The position numbers were made by a program, and so were the translations under genes. Below the pieces are notes generated by a model. The model saw nothing but the letters and a program-made list of their open reading frames with translations. It was not told the DNA's origin and made no database searches. DNA of 64,000 bases, taken from assembly GCA_947364365.1 (NCBI GenBank), contig CANASP010000004.1:62001-126000 (forward strand), read 5' to 3'. Source of the stretch: an uncultured Alistipes sp. GTDB lineage: Bacteria; Bacteroidota; Bacteroidia; Bacteroidales; Rikenellaceae. This document shows, one piece after another, positions 54,458 through 63,896 of this stretch (positions within the stretch are counted from its first letter, which is position 1; each line of letters opens with the position of its first letter).

Positions 54458-55144
54458 ATGGAATCCACCCCTGCACGCAAGCAGATCCTGGACACCTTCG
54501 TCCGCAAGTCGAACCTCAAGCAACGGGTGTTCGACAACACCTTCGCGGCGCTCAACCTGCTGAAGGAGACGTTGCTGGAGATGGCCTCGGAGATGGACGA
54601 CGAGCTCGACGGCCGCCTCGACCGCCACGTAAGGCTCGAATACCGCGACCGCGGCAAGTTCGAGGCCCAGTTGCAGGTCGCCGACGACCTGCTCATCTTC
54701 CAGATGCACACCGACGTATTCAGCTTCCCCGCCGGACACCCCGCGCGCAAGAATCCCTATGTCATCGAGGACGAGCAGAACGGATACTGCGGCGTCATCA
54801 ACATTTATAACTTCCTCTCCGACTCGTTCCGCTTCAACCGCAACGCCGACGAAGGCTACCTCATCGGGCGGCTCTTCATCAACCGCGACCGCCGCTACTT
54901 CGTCGAGGGCAAGGGGCAGGATTCGCTGCGCGCCGACCGCTTCGGCAGCGAGGAGATCGACCGCGGGGCGCTCGTCGCCGTGCTGGAGGCCGCCATCGGC
55001 TACTCGCTGCAATTCGACCTGCTGCTGCCGCCCTTCGCCTACAACAAGCGCGTGACGGTGGACCAGTTCAACACCCGCATGGACAACTCGAAGTTCGTCA
55101 CGGGCAAACGCCTGGGCTACGACTTCGACGTGGAGGACATCTGA
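54458..55144 (+). CDS. Conserved protein of unknown function
   Basis: A 228-residue soluble protein without signal peptide. The start is helical (residues 8-50), then alternating strands with DLLIFQMHTDVFSF, GYCGVINIYNFLSDSFRFN and GYLIGRLFINRDRRYFVEGKG. I do not recognise a named family, though it looks like a well-conserved Bacteroidetes protein. It is placed 26 bases after the glucosaminidase and 13 bases before DPP-IV, so it is probably co-expressed with them. Confidence 0.75.
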   Translation: MESTPARKQILDTFVRKSNLKQRVFDNTFAALNLLKETLLEMASEMDDELDGRLDRHVRLEYRDRGKFEAQLQVADDLLIFQMHTDVFSFPAGHPARKNPYVIEDEQNGYCGVINIYNFLSDSFRFNRNADEGYLIGRLFINRDRRYFVEGKGQDSLRADRFGSEEIDRGALVAVLEAAIGYSLQFDLLLPPFAYNKRVTVDQFNTRMDNSKFVTGKRLGYDFDVEDI

Positions 55145-55157
55145 CACATAGTCGATC

Positions 55158-57293
55158 ATGAATATCAAGCATATCCTTGCCGCCGCCCTCGTCTGGGGCG
55201 CCGGCACCACGGCGACCGCCCAGGGCGAGTACGCCGCCATCGCGCGTCTGCGCTCGATGAACGAAGGGGTCTACGGCATCCGCTCGATGGCCGACGGCGA
55301 GCACTACACCACGCTCGAAGAGAACCAGATCCTCCGCTACGCCTACGCCGCCGACACCCCGGGCGAGAAGCTCCTCCCGGCCTCGGCCGCCGGTCTGCGG
55401 ATCACGGGCTACGCCTTCTCGCCCGACGAGCGGCGCATCCTGCTCTCGTCGGGCCGCACGCCGATCTACCGCCACTCGTTCACCACGTCGTACCACCTGG
55501 CCGAGGGGCAGAACGTCCGTCCGGTGCTGGGCGAGGCCGAGGCACCGCGCGACGCCACCTTCTCGCCCGACGGAAAGACGATCGCCTACTCCGACCGCAA
55601 CGACCTCTACCTCTACGACATCGCCTCCGCACGCACCACGCGCCTCACGGACGACGGCGCCTGGAACGAGGTGATCAACGGCACGACCGACTGGGTCTAC
55701 GAGGAGGAGTTCGGATTCACCAAGGCCTACGCCTTCTCGCCCGACAGCCGCAAGGTGGCCTACCTGCGCTTCGACGAGAGCCGCGTGCCGATGATGGAGA
55801 TGATGCGTTTCGACAACAAGCTCTACAACACGGCCTACACCTTCAAGTACCCCAAGGCGGGCGAACGCAATTCGGAGGTCCAGCTGTGGGTCTGCGACCT
55901 GGAGACGGGCGCCAAGCAGCGCATCGACACCGGGGCGGAGAGCGACCAGTACATCCCCGGCCTGGGGTGGTCGCCCGACGGGAAGCTGTGGTACCAGCGG
56001 CTCAACCGGCGGCAGAACACCTTCGAGATGGTCCTCTGCGAGCCGGGCGGCGCCCAGCACACGATCTACGAGGAGCGTTCGCAGCAGTATGTCGAACGGC
56101 CGAGCGGCCGGTCGATCCTCTTCGTCGACAAGGACCGCTTCCTGGTGCGGCAGGAGAGCCACACGGGGTGGATGCATCTCTATTTATATAACGTGCGCGC
56201 GGGGCTCCAGGGACCGGTGACCCGGGGCGAATGGGAGGTCACCGAGGTGGTGGGCCTCACGCCCAAGCGCGTGTGGTACCTCTCGACCGAGGGGTCGCCC
56301 ATCCGCCGCAACCTCTACAGCGTGCGCCTCGACGGCAAGGACAAGCGCCGCCTGACGACCGGCGACGGGTTCTACTCGATCGCTCCGAGCGAGGGGATGA
56401 AATACTACATCTCGACCTTCTCCAATGCCGCGACGCCCAACCGCGTGGAGGTGTGCGACGGCGAGGGACGCACGGTCCGCACGCTGCGCGACAGCCGCGC
56501 GCTCGGCGAGGAGCTCGCCCGGCTGCAACGCCCCGTCAAGGAGTTCTGCCGCATTCCCAACGAGCGGGGCGACTCGCTCGAAGCGTGGATCCTCCGTCCG
56601 CGCGACTTCGACCCCTCGCGGCAGTATCCGGTGCTGATGACCCAGTACTCGGGCCCCGGGTCGCAGTCGGTGCAGGACCGCTGGTCGGCGGACTGGGAAG
56701 ACGCGCTGGTGGAGAAGGGCTACGTTGTGGTGTGCGCCGACGGCCGCGGCACAGGCTTCCACGGCGAGAAGTTCAAGAAGCAGACCTACGGGCGCCTCGG
56801 CGCGCTGGAGGTCGAGGACCAGCTGGCCGTGGCGCGCTACCTGGCCGCGCAGCCGTGGGTCGACGCCGCGCGCATCGGCATCTACGGCTGGTCCTACGGC
56901 GGTTTCATGGCCCTGAGCTGCGCGCTGAAGGGTCTCGGGCTCTTCCGCATGGCGATCGCCGTGGCCCCCGTCACCTCGTGGCGCTACTACGACACGATCT
57001 ACACCGAGATCTACAACAACCTCCCGCAGTACAACGCCGCGGGCTACGACGACAACTCGCCGATCAACTTCGCACGGATGCTCGACGACAAGCGGACCCG
57101 CCTGCTGATGATCCACGGCACGGCCGACGACAACGTCCACTTCCAAAACTCGATGGAGATGGCCCGGGCGCTCAACCGCGCGGGCAAGCGCTACGACATG
57201 ATGGTCTACCCCGACCAGAACCACTCGATGATGCCCTCCGACACCTACAACGTGCGGCAGAAGATGATCGACTACACGCTCGAAAACCTCTAA
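55158..57293 (+). CDS. Dipeptidyl peptidase IV (S9B)
   Basis: A 711-residue exported serine peptidase that removes X-Pro dipeptides from peptide N-termini. Signal peptide residues 1-22; beta-propeller with the double-Glu motif DWVYEEEF near residue 180 that binds the peptide amino terminus; C-terminal hydrolase domain with Ser579 in GWSYGG, Asp in TADDNVHF and His in DQNHSM. All catalytic residues are present. It may work with the prolyl oligopeptidase at 3.7-5.9 kb in peptide use. Confidence 0.96.
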   Translation: MNIKHILAAALVWGAGTTATAQGEYAAIARLRSMNEGVYGIRSMADGEHYTTLEENQILRYAYAADTPGEKLLPASAAGLRITGYAFSPDERRILLSSGRTPIYRHSFTTSYHLAEGQNVRPVLGEAEAPRDATFSPDGKTIAYSDRNDLYLYDIASARTTRLTDDGAWNEVINGTTDWVYEEEFGFTKAYAFSPDSRKVAYLRFDESRVPMMEMMRFDNKLYNTAYTFKYPKAGERNSEVQLWVCDLETGAKQRIDTGAESDQYIPGLGWSPDGKLWYQRLNRRQNTFEMVLCEPGGAQHTIYEERSQQYVERPSGRSILFVDKDRFLVRQESHTGWMHLYLYNVRAGLQGPVTRGEWEVTEVVGLTPKRVWYLSTEGSPIRRNLYSVRLDGKDKRRLTTGDGFYSIAPSEGMKYYISTFSNAATPNRVEVCDGEGRTVRTLRDSRALGEELARLQRPVKEFCRIPNERGDSLEAWILRPRDFDPSRQYPVLMTQYSGPGSQSVQDRWSADWEDALVEKGYVVVCADGRGTGFHGEKFKKQTYGRLGALEVEDQLAVARYLAAQPWVDAARIGIYGWSYGGFMALSCALKGLGLFRMAIAVAPVTSWRYYDTIYTEIYNNLPQYNAAGYDDNSPINFARMLDDKRTRLLMIHGTADDNVHFQNSMEMARALNRAGKRYDMMVYPDQNHSMMPSDTYNVRQKMIDYTLENL

Positions 57294-57298
57294 AGTCC

Positions 57299-57328
57299 AT
57301 CGCCCGGCCGCCTCGGTCGGGCGATTTT
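57299..57328 (+). terminator. Hairpin between DPP-IV and the alkyltransferase fusion
   Basis: ATCGCCCG and CGGGCGAT with TTT directly before the next start codon; either an operon end or an attenuator. Confidence 0.7.
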
Positions 57329-57333
57329 CCCGT

Positions 57334-58425
57334 ATGACCGCACGACTCCATACCATTCCCTCGCCCGTCGGGCCGCTGACGCTCGCGGCGACCGACGAGG
57401 CGCTCGTCGCGATCCGCTTCGGCGGAGAGCCCGACGGCACTCCGCCCCCGACGCCCCTGCTGCGCCGGGCCGCCGGAGAGTTGGCCGAGTACTTCGCCGG
57501 CGTGCGCCGGCGCTTCACCCTGCCGCTCGGGGCCGAAGGAACCCCGTTCCAAGCGGCGGTGTGGCGGGCGCTGGGCGAAATCCCCTACGGCGAGACGACC
57601 TCCTACGGCCGGATCGCCGCAGCCGTCGGGCGCCCCCGGGCGAGCCGTGCCGCGGGGATGGCCAACAACCGCAATCCGCTGCCGATAGTCGTCCCCTGCC
57701 ACCGCGTGGTGGGCAGCGACGGCGCGCTGGTGGGCTATGCCGCGGGGCTGGAGGTCAAGCGCCGGCTGCTGGCGCTGGAGCGCACCGTGGCGACGATCCC
57801 CGAGGCACTGACGGAATACCTAGCCACGGAGATCCTCCCCCGCTACCACGCGTTCGACCGCGCCCACGGGGTGGACCACGCGCTCTCGGTCATGGCGCGC
57901 AGCCTCACGCTGGCCGCGCAGCTCGACGCCGATCCGGCGACGGCACTCACCGTGGCGGCCTACCACGACACGGGGCTCGCCGGCGGACGCGAGCGGCACC
58001 ACCTCGACTCGGGACGGATCCTCGCCGAAGACCCCGCACTCCGCAACTGGTTCGACGAGGAGCGGCTCACGACGATGCGCGAGGCGGCGGAGGACCACCG
58101 CGCCTCGGCCGACCGCGCACCCCGGAGCCTCTACGGGCGCATCGTCGCCGAAGCCGACCGGCAGATCGACCCTGCGACGATCCTCCGCCGCACGGTGCAG
58201 TACGGCCTGGCCCACACCCCGCAGCTCGACCGCGAGGGGCAATGGGCGCGCTGCGTCGACCACCTCGCACGCAAGTACGGCGAGGGCGGCTACCTGCGGC
58301 TGTGGATCGACGGGTCGAACAATGCGCGGCGGCTCGCGGAGCTGCGCGCGCTCCTCGGCGAGCGGGAGCGGCTGCGGGCACTCTTCGACCGCATCTACGA
58401 GGAGGAGCGCGCCGGCAGCCGCTGA
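57334..58425 (+). CDS. O6-alkylguanine-DNA alkyltransferase fused to HD domain
   Basis: A 363-residue protein with two parts. Residues 1-152 are a methylated-DNA-protein-cysteine methyltransferase: TPFQAAVWRALGEIPYGETTSYG, AAGMANNRNP and the acceptor Cys122 in VVPCHRVVG. Residues about 155-363 are an HD-family hydrolase: HGVDHALSV, AYHDTGL (His211-Asp212), DHRAS and GRIVAEADRQIDP. In Bacteroides I recall the HD part as a separate gene. There is no stop or frameshift between the two; both active sites look intact. The HD substrate is unknown. Confidence 0.9.
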   Translation: MTARLHTIPSPVGPLTLAATDEALVAIRFGGEPDGTPPPTPLLRRAAGELAEYFAGVRRRFTLPLGAEGTPFQAAVWRALGEIPYGETTSYGRIAAAVGRPRASRAAGMANNRNPLPIVVPCHRVVGSDGALVGYAAGLEVKRRLLALERTVATIPEALTEYLATEILPRYHAFDRAHGVDHALSVMARSLTLAAQLDADPATALTVAAYHDTGLAGGRERHHLDSGRILAEDPALRNWFDEERLTTMREAAEDHRASADRAPRSLYGRIVAEADRQIDPATILRRTVQYGLAHTPQLDREGQWARCVDHLARKYGEGGYLRLWIDGSNNARRLAELRALLGERERLRALFDRIYEEERAGSR

Positions 58426-58669
58426 CCGCGACGGATCCGGCACAACAATCTCTCGAAACAGAATCATCCCGTTTTGTATGGGAAATGACCGCTCTTCGGG
58501 TGGGCCCGAAGAGTGACGGCCCGCAGTCTGCGAAGCGCGCAACGAAGTTGCGGGCTGACGCGCAGAACAGAAGCAGGCCGCAGGGGGGGGGCCGCGGCTC
58601 CTGCAAATCGAGCCGCTGCCGAAAAAAGAGTCATCGCAGCCGGCGAAGCCCGCCCCCGACAACACAAAA
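58426..58669. other. Gene-free stretch with repeat remnant (copy K)
   Basis: GCCCGCA at 58519 and TGCGGGC at 58549 pair across a 23-base loop, resembling arms of the repeat family. Nothing else is recognised between the fusion gene and the rpsA terminators. Confidence 0.4.
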
Positions 58670-58741
58670 AGCGCCGCAGGCAATGCCTGCGGCGCTCGCG
58701 GTAAACAAGACGGGCGAGGGCTTCGACGAAGCCCGCCCGTC
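58670..58741 (-). terminator. rpsA terminators
   Basis: Two hairpins: AGCGCCGCAGGC-aat-GCCTGCGGCGCT followed by TTTT on the minus strand (58670-58696), and one built on GGGCTTC/GAAGCCC at 58709-58741 nearer the stop codon. Confidence 0.8.
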
Positions 58742-58752
58742 CGTTCGGTAGA

Positions 58753-60555
58753 CTACTTGTTGTTCTTCTCGGCAGCCTCCAGCGCGCTCTTCAGAGCGGC
58801 CAGCCCGGCGATGTCGCCCAGCGTAGTCTTCTCGACCGAAGCGTTGATCTTCTTCACCGTCGACTTCGTGGCGTCGGCTGCGGCACGCTTCTCGGCCTTC
58901 TCGGCAGCTACGGCCTCACGACGCGCGTCGTCGTAGGTGCGCAGGTGCGAGAGGGTGATACGCTTGGTGGCCTTCGAGAACTCGAGGACCTTGAAGGGGA
59001 GCTTGTCGCCGGCCTTGGGGGTCGAGCCGTCCTCCTTGACGAGCTGACGCGAGGGGCAGAAGCCCTCGATGTTCTCGCCCAGCGATACGACGGCACCCTT
59101 CTCCGTGAGCTCGGTGATCGTACCCTCGTGGATGCTCTCGACGGGGAACTGGGCCTCGAAGCCGTTCCAGGGGTTCTCCTCGAGCTGCTTGTGACCCAGC
59201 GAGAGGCGACGGTTGTCCTTGTCGATCTCCAGCACGACGACCTCGATGTCGGCACCTACCTGCGTGAACTCGCCCGGGTGCTTGACCTTCTTGGTCCAGC
59301 TCAGATCCGAGATGTGGATCAGACCGTCGATACCCTCCTCGATCTCGACGAAGACACCGAAGTTGGTGAAGTTGCGGACCTTGGCCATGCACTTGGCACC
59401 CACGGGATAGCGCGTCTCGATGGTCTCCCAGGGATCGGGCGTGAGCTGCTTGATGCCCAGCGACATCTTGCGCTCCTCGCGGTCGAGCGTCAGCACAACG
59501 GCCTCGACCTCGTCGCCTACCTTCATGAACTCCTGGGCCGAGCGCAGGTGCTGGCTCCACGACATCTCCGATACGTGGATCAGACCCTCGACACCGGCGG
59601 CGATCTCGACGAAGGCACCGTAGTCGGCCATCACGACGACACGGCCCTTGACCTTGTCGCCGACCTTGAGGTTCTGGTCGAGCGCCTCCCACGGATGCGG
59701 GGTGAGCTGCTTCAGACCCAGGGCGATGCGCTTCTTGGCATCGTCGAAGTCGAGGATTACGACCTGGATCTTCTGGTCCAGGGCGACGATCTCCTCGGGG
59801 TGGCTTACGCGGCCCCACGACAGGTCGGTGATGTGGATCAGACCGTCGACACCGCCCAGGTCGACGAATACGCCGTAGGAGGTGATGTTCTTGACCGTAC
59901 CCTCGAGGATCTGGCCCTTCTCGAGCTTCGACATGATGATCTGCTTCTGAGCCTCGAGCTCGGCCTCGATGAGGGCCTTGTGCGAAACGACCACGTTGCG
60001 GAACTCCTGGTTGATCTTCACGACCTTGAACTCCATCGTCTTGTCGACGTAGATGTCGTAGTCGCGGATGGGCTTCACGTCGATCTGCGAACCGGGCAGG
60101 AAGGCCTCGATGCCGAAGACGTCGACGATCATACCGCCCTTGGTGCGGCACTTGATGTAACCCTTGATGATCTCGTCCTTGTCGAGGGCCTCGTTGACGC
60201 GATCCCACGACTTGAGCTGGCGCGCCTTCTTGTGCGAGAGGGCGAGCTGACCGTTCTTGTCCTCGGCCGACTCGACGTATACCTCGATGGTGTCGCCCAC
60301 CTTCAGGTCGGGGTTGTAGCGGAACTCCGATACGGGGATGACGCCCTCGCTCTTGTAGCCGATGTTGACCATGACCTCACGCTTGGTGATGCCCGTGACG
60401 GTACCCTCTACGACCTCGCCGACGTTGACGTTCGACAGCGTCTTGTCATAGGCGGCTGCGATCTCCTCCTTGGGCTGGTTGTAGACGCCCAGATCGTTCT
60501 CGAAGGCATTCCAGTCGAAATTCTCGTTCGCAACTACGTTCTTTACTTCTTCCAT
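58753..60555 (-). CDS. rpsA: 30S ribosomal protein S1
   Basis: A 600-residue RNA-binding protein of the small subunit. Six S1 repeats are visible, for example VVEGTVTGITKREVMVNIGYKSEG, GTVKNITSYGVFVDLGGVDGLIHITDLSWG, GRVVVMADYGAFVEIAAGVEG and VRNFTNFGVFVEIEEGIDGLIH. A charged Ala/Lys tail ends it. ATG 60555 is chosen over an in-frame ATG 7 codons earlier. Codon use is of the highly expressed type. The leader is about 85 bases and could carry autoregulation. Confidence 0.97.
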   Translation of the reverse strand: MEEVKNVVANENFDWNAFENDLGVYNQPKEEIAAAYDKTLSNVNVGEVVEGTVTGITKREVMVNIGYKSEGVIPVSEFRYNPDLKVGDTIEVYVESAEDKNGQLALSHKKARQLKSWDRVNEALDKDEIIKGYIKCRTKGGMIVDVFGIEAFLPGSQIDVKPIRDYDIYVDKTMEFKVVKINQEFRNVVVSHKALIEAELEAQKQIIMSKLEKGQILEGTVKNITSYGVFVDLGGVDGLIHITDLSWGRVSHPEEIVALDQKIQVVILDFDDAKKRIALGLKQLTPHPWEALDQNLKVGDKVKGRVVVMADYGAFVEIAAGVEGLIHVSEMSWSQHLRSAQEFMKVGDEVEAVVLTLDREERKMSLGIKQLTPDPWETIETRYPVGAKCMAKVRNFTNFGVFVEIEEGIDGLIHISDLSWTKKVKHPGEFTQVGADIEVVVLEIDKDNRRLSLGHKQLEENPWNGFEAQFPVESIHEGTITELTEKGAVVSLGENIEGFCPSRQLVKEDGSTPKAGDKLPFKVLEFSKATKRITLSHLRTYDDARREAVAAEKAEKRAAADATKSTVKKINASVEKTTLGDIAGLAALKSALEAAEKNNK

Positions 60556-60648
60556 GTTGGAAATTTTGCGATACAATCGCTCGTTAAATGATTAGTAATA
60601 AGTTGTTTGCCCCGTCGCAACACACGCAGCGCACGCGCGGCGGAGCTG

Positions 60649-60656
60649 CAAAGATA
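60649..60656 (-). promoter_or_regulatory. -7 box, rpsA promoter
   Basis: TATCTTTG on the minus strand; TTCG at the -33 position is one mismatch from TTTG. Confidence 0.65.
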
Positions 60657-60702
60657 ATGATTCGCAACGAAATAACGAATTTTTCCGCCCCGAAAAACAG
60701 CG

Positions 60703-62160
60703 TCACCGCGCCATCTCGCGCGCCTGACGCAGCGCGTTGTCGGGCCGCACGACGCCGCGGCGCAGCGAGGCGAGCAGCGCGTCGACGACCTTATGGTCGG
60801 TGATGCGGCCCGCCGTGCGGTCGATGGCGCCGTAGTTTTTGAAGATGTAGTCGCCGACGGCCACCTCGTAGGTGCGTCCCTCGACCAGCGCGGGGAAGCG
60901 CACGTCGAGCGCGCTGTCGGCCGCGTCGACGAGGATCGTGTAGGGGGTCGTGGCCACCAGATCGATACGGTGGGCCTCCTTGCGGTTGCCCTCGTCGTTG
61001 TATTTGGCCAGGATCATGCGGCGCATGTCGGCGGGCGTCATGCGCGTGCGGGCGATGCGCGAGCCGAAGGGCTCCAGATCGTAGAGGCGCGCCATGCCCA
61101 CGCCGCCGGCAGGGATGGTGTCGAGCCGCACACCGCCGACGTGGTAGATGCCCACCTCGGCATCGGTGGCGCGGGCGATCTCGCCGCAGATCCAGTTGGC
61201 CAGCCCCACGTAGCCGGCCCCGACGTCGAACGTCCCCACCGGGCGGTTGAGCTCGGGGTCGTCGTAGTAGCGCGCCACCTCGCGCGCGAAGGTTTCGTCG
61301 GGGGCGTAGTCGTCGAGCGAGACCAGCCGGTAGTCGATCGAGCGGAGCCGGTCGCCGCGCATGCGGATCGTCGTCACGCCCACGTTGGCGAGGTTCTTGC
61401 CCGTCTGGGTCAGCAGCGTGCGGCCGATCACCGTATCGCGCAGCACGTGGGTGTGGCCGCCGATAATGGCATCGTAGCGCTGCTCGCCCAGCGCCAGCAG
61501 CTCCTCGTCGCGGTCGTCGCCCATGTGGGAGACCAACAGCAGCACGTCGACCCGGTCGCGCAGCGCGTCGGCCTCGTCGCGCGCCGCCTGCTGGGGATCG
61601 GGAAAGCGCAGTCCCACGAACGAGGCGGCGTTGCCGGCCGGATGACCCGGCCCCTCGTAGTTGGTCACCACGCCCACCACGCCGATGCGCACGCCGTCGC
61701 GGTCGAAGACCAGGTGCGCGGGCAGCTGCGGGAAGGTGCAGGTGTCGCTCAGGGCGTTGGCGCAGACGACCGGGAAGGCCATGTGGTCGGCGATCATGCG
61801 GCCCAGCGAAGCCTGGCCGCGGTCGAACTCGTGGTTGCCCAGCGTCGCGACGTCGTAGCCCAGGCGGTTCATCAGGTCGAGCACCGGACGGCCCGGCGTC
61901 GATGCCAGATCGACATAGGCGTTGCCCGTCCAGCGGTCGCCGGCGTCGACGAGCAGCACGCGGTCGTTCCCCAGCGTGTCGCGGCAGGCGCCGACGGCGG
62001 CGGCCAACTGGGGGAAGCGTTGGATTTTGGCATGGATATCGTTGGTCGAAAGCACGACCACGACCCTTTCGGCGCGACAGGCGCGGACGATCCGGCCCGC
62101 CGCATACCCTGCGGCGAAGAGGATCAGCACCACGCCCAGAAGAAACAGCGATTTTTTCAT
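60703..62160 (-). CDS. Metallophosphatase/5'-nucleotidase (UshA-like)
   Basis: A 485-residue exported enzyme hydrolysing nucleotides or sugar nucleotides outside the inner membrane. The N-terminal anchor (residues about 4-22) is followed by the metallophosphatase domain with STNDIHAK, DAGDRWTGN, GNHEFDRG, SHMGDD and GGHTHV, all metal ligands present. The C-terminal 5'-nucleotidase domain starts near residue 290. In Bacteroides the two domains are, from memory, often separate neighbouring genes; here they are one. Confidence 0.92.
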   Translation of the reverse strand: MKKSLFLLGVVLILFAAGYAAGRIVRACRAERVVVVLSTNDIHAKIQRFPQLAAAVGACRDTLGNDRVLLVDAGDRWTGNAYVDLASTPGRPVLDLMNRLGYDVATLGNHEFDRGQASLGRMIADHMAFPVVCANALSDTCTFPQLPAHLVFDRDGVRIGVVGVVTNYEGPGHPAGNAASFVGLRFPDPQQAARDEADALRDRVDVLLLVSHMGDDRDEELLALGEQRYDAIIGGHTHVLRDTVIGRTLLTQTGKNLANVGVTTIRMRGDRLRSIDYRLVSLDDYAPDETFAREVARYYDDPELNRPVGTFDVGAGYVGLANWICGEIARATDAEVGIYHVGGVRLDTIPAGGVGMARLYDLEPFGSRIARTRMTPADMRRMILAKYNDEGNRKEAHRIDLVATTPYTILVDAADSALDVRFPALVEGRTYEVAVGDYIFKNYGAIDRTAGRITDHKVVDALLASLRRGVVRPDNALRQAREMAR

Positions 62161-62178
62161 AGATTGGGTTTTGATGGC

Positions 62179-62186
62179 CAAATTTA
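62179..62186 (-). promoter_or_regulatory. -7 box, 5'-nucleotidase promoter
   Basis: TAAATTTG on the minus strand, 18 bases before the ATG. Confidence 0.6.
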
Positions 62187-62198
62187 CGAAAAATTCCT

Positions 62199-62206
62199 TA
62201 TCTTTA
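62199..62206 (+). promoter_or_regulatory. -7 box, nucleoside kinase promoter
   Basis: TATCTTTA, one mismatch to TAnnTTTG, 22 bases before the ATG. Confidence 0.45.
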
Positions 62207-62228
62207 CCCAACCGTAATACGTAAAAAG

Positions 62229-63896
62229 ATGTCCGATACCATTCAGGTTCTGTGCGAGAACCTCGGCCGGCGGATCGAGGTCGCCGCGGGCACGTCGCTC
62301 GCGGAAATCGCCCGCCGGATCGACGACCGCCCCCGTCCGTTTCTGGCCGCGCTGGTCGACAACCGCATCCGCGAACTCGGCTACCGGCTCTACGCCCCGG
62401 CCACGGTGCGGCTGGTCGACATCACCTCGTTCGCGGGGATCCGCGTACTGCAACGCACGGCGTGGTTCGTCCTGCAGAAGGCCTGCCGCGCGCTGTGGCC
62501 CGACCGCAAGCTGCGCATACGCCACTCGATGAGCCACCACTGCTTCTACTGCGAGCTGGAGGGGCTGGAGTTCACGGCCGCCGAGGCGGCGCGCGTCGAG
62601 GAGCGCATGCAGGCGATCGTCGACGCGGACCTGCCCATCGAGCACACGCGCGAGCTGACGGCGACCGTCCGCGAACGCTACGCCCGCGAGGGGTTCGACG
62701 ACAAGGTGGCGCTGCTCGACACCCGCCCGCGGCTCTACAGCCAGCTCTACACGCTCGACGGGCTGCCCGGCTACTTCTACGGCGCGCTGGCCCCCTCGAC
62801 CGGTGCGCTCGACCGCTTCCGCATCGCCCCCTATTACAACGGCTTCCTGCTCGCCCTGCCCCAGCGCACGGCTCCCGGGGAGCTGCGCTGCGACGTCCAC
62901 CAGGAGAAGATGTTCGACATCTTCCGCGAATACCAGTCGTGGGTCGGGATCATGGGCGTGCCCACCGTAGGGGCGGTCAACGCCCGCGTGCTGGCGGGCG
63001 ACGCCGGGAGCATGATCAAGCTGGCCGAGGCGTTCCACGAGCGCAAGTTCGCCCAGGTGGCCGACGCCGTGGTGGCGGCCAACCGCGAGCGCGGCGTACG
63101 CATGGTCCTCATCTCGGGCCCCTCGTCGAGCGGCAAGACCACCTCCGCCAAACGGCTCTCGATCCAGCTGGGCGTGCTGGGGCTCCACCCCGTGATGATC
63201 TCGCTCGACGACTACTTCGTCGACCGCGAGAAGACCCCGCGCGACGAAAACGGCGAATACGACTACGAGGCGCTCGAAGCGATCGACCTGGAGCTCTTCA
63301 ACGACCACCTCGCGCGTCTTACGCGCGGCGAGAGCGTGGAGATCCCGCGCTACGACTTCCTCACGGGGCGCCGCGCCTGGCACGAGGCCCCGCTCAGGCT
63401 CGACGAGCGGTCGATCCTCATCGTCGAGGGCATCCACGGCCTCAACCCGCGCCTGACGCCCTCGATCCCCGACGCGCAGAAGTTCCACATCTACGTCTCG
63501 TGCTTCACGTCGGTGGCCATGGACAACCTCTCGCGCATCGCCACCACCGACAACCGCCTGCTGCGCCGCCTGACGCGCGACTACCGGCAGCGCGGCTCCG
63601 ACGCCCTCGCGACGCTCTCGCGCTGGGAGTCGGTGCGCCGCGGCGAGGAGCGGCACATCTTCCCCTACCAGGAGAACGCCGACGTGATGCTCAACTCGTC
63701 GCTCTTCTACGAGATCTCGGTCCTGCGCCCCTTCGCCGAGAAGATCCTGCGCGAGGTCCCCGACACGGTGCCCGAATACGACGAGGCGCGCCGCATGCTC
63801 AAGTTCCTCGACAACTTCATCCCCATCGCGCCCGACGAGATTCCGCCCACGTCGATCCTGCGCGAGTTCATCGGCGGAAGCAGCTTCACCTATTGA
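62229..63896 (+). CDS. TGS-domain nucleoside (uridine-type) kinase
   Basis: A 555-residue protein. An N-terminal TGS-like and tRNA-editing-like region, as in threonyl-tRNA synthetase (about residues 1-200, HSMSHHCFYCELEG), is joined to a uridine kinase/phosphoribulokinase domain (about 280-500) with Walker A GPSSSGKTTSAKRL, SLDDYFVDREKTP and VEGIHGLNPRL. This known but unusual architecture is common in Bacteroidetes and anaerobes. The role of the synthetase-like part is unknown. It overlaps the next gene by one base. Confidence 0.93.
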   Translation: MSDTIQVLCENLGRRIEVAAGTSLAEIARRIDDRPRPFLAALVDNRIRELGYRLYAPATVRLVDITSFAGIRVLQRTAWFVLQKACRALWPDRKLRIRHSMSHHCFYCELEGLEFTAAEAARVEERMQAIVDADLPIEHTRELTATVRERYAREGFDDKVALLDTRPRLYSQLYTLDGLPGYFYGALAPSTGALDRFRIAPYYNGFLLALPQRTAPGELRCDVHQEKMFDIFREYQSWVGIMGVPTVGAVNARVLAGDAGSMIKLAEAFHERKFAQVADAVVAANRERGVRMVLISGPSSSGKTTSAKRLSIQLGVLGLHPVMISLDDYFVDREKTPRDENGEYDYEALEAIDLELFNDHLARLTRGESVEIPRYDFLTGRRAWHEAPLRLDERSILIVEGIHGLNPRLTPSIPDAQKFHIYVSCFTSVAMDNLSRIATTDNRLLRRLTRDYRQRGSDALATLSRWESVRRGEERHIFPYQENADVMLNSSLFYEISVLRPFAEKILREVPDTVPEYDEARRMLKFLDNFIPIAPDEIPPTSILREFIGGSSFTY

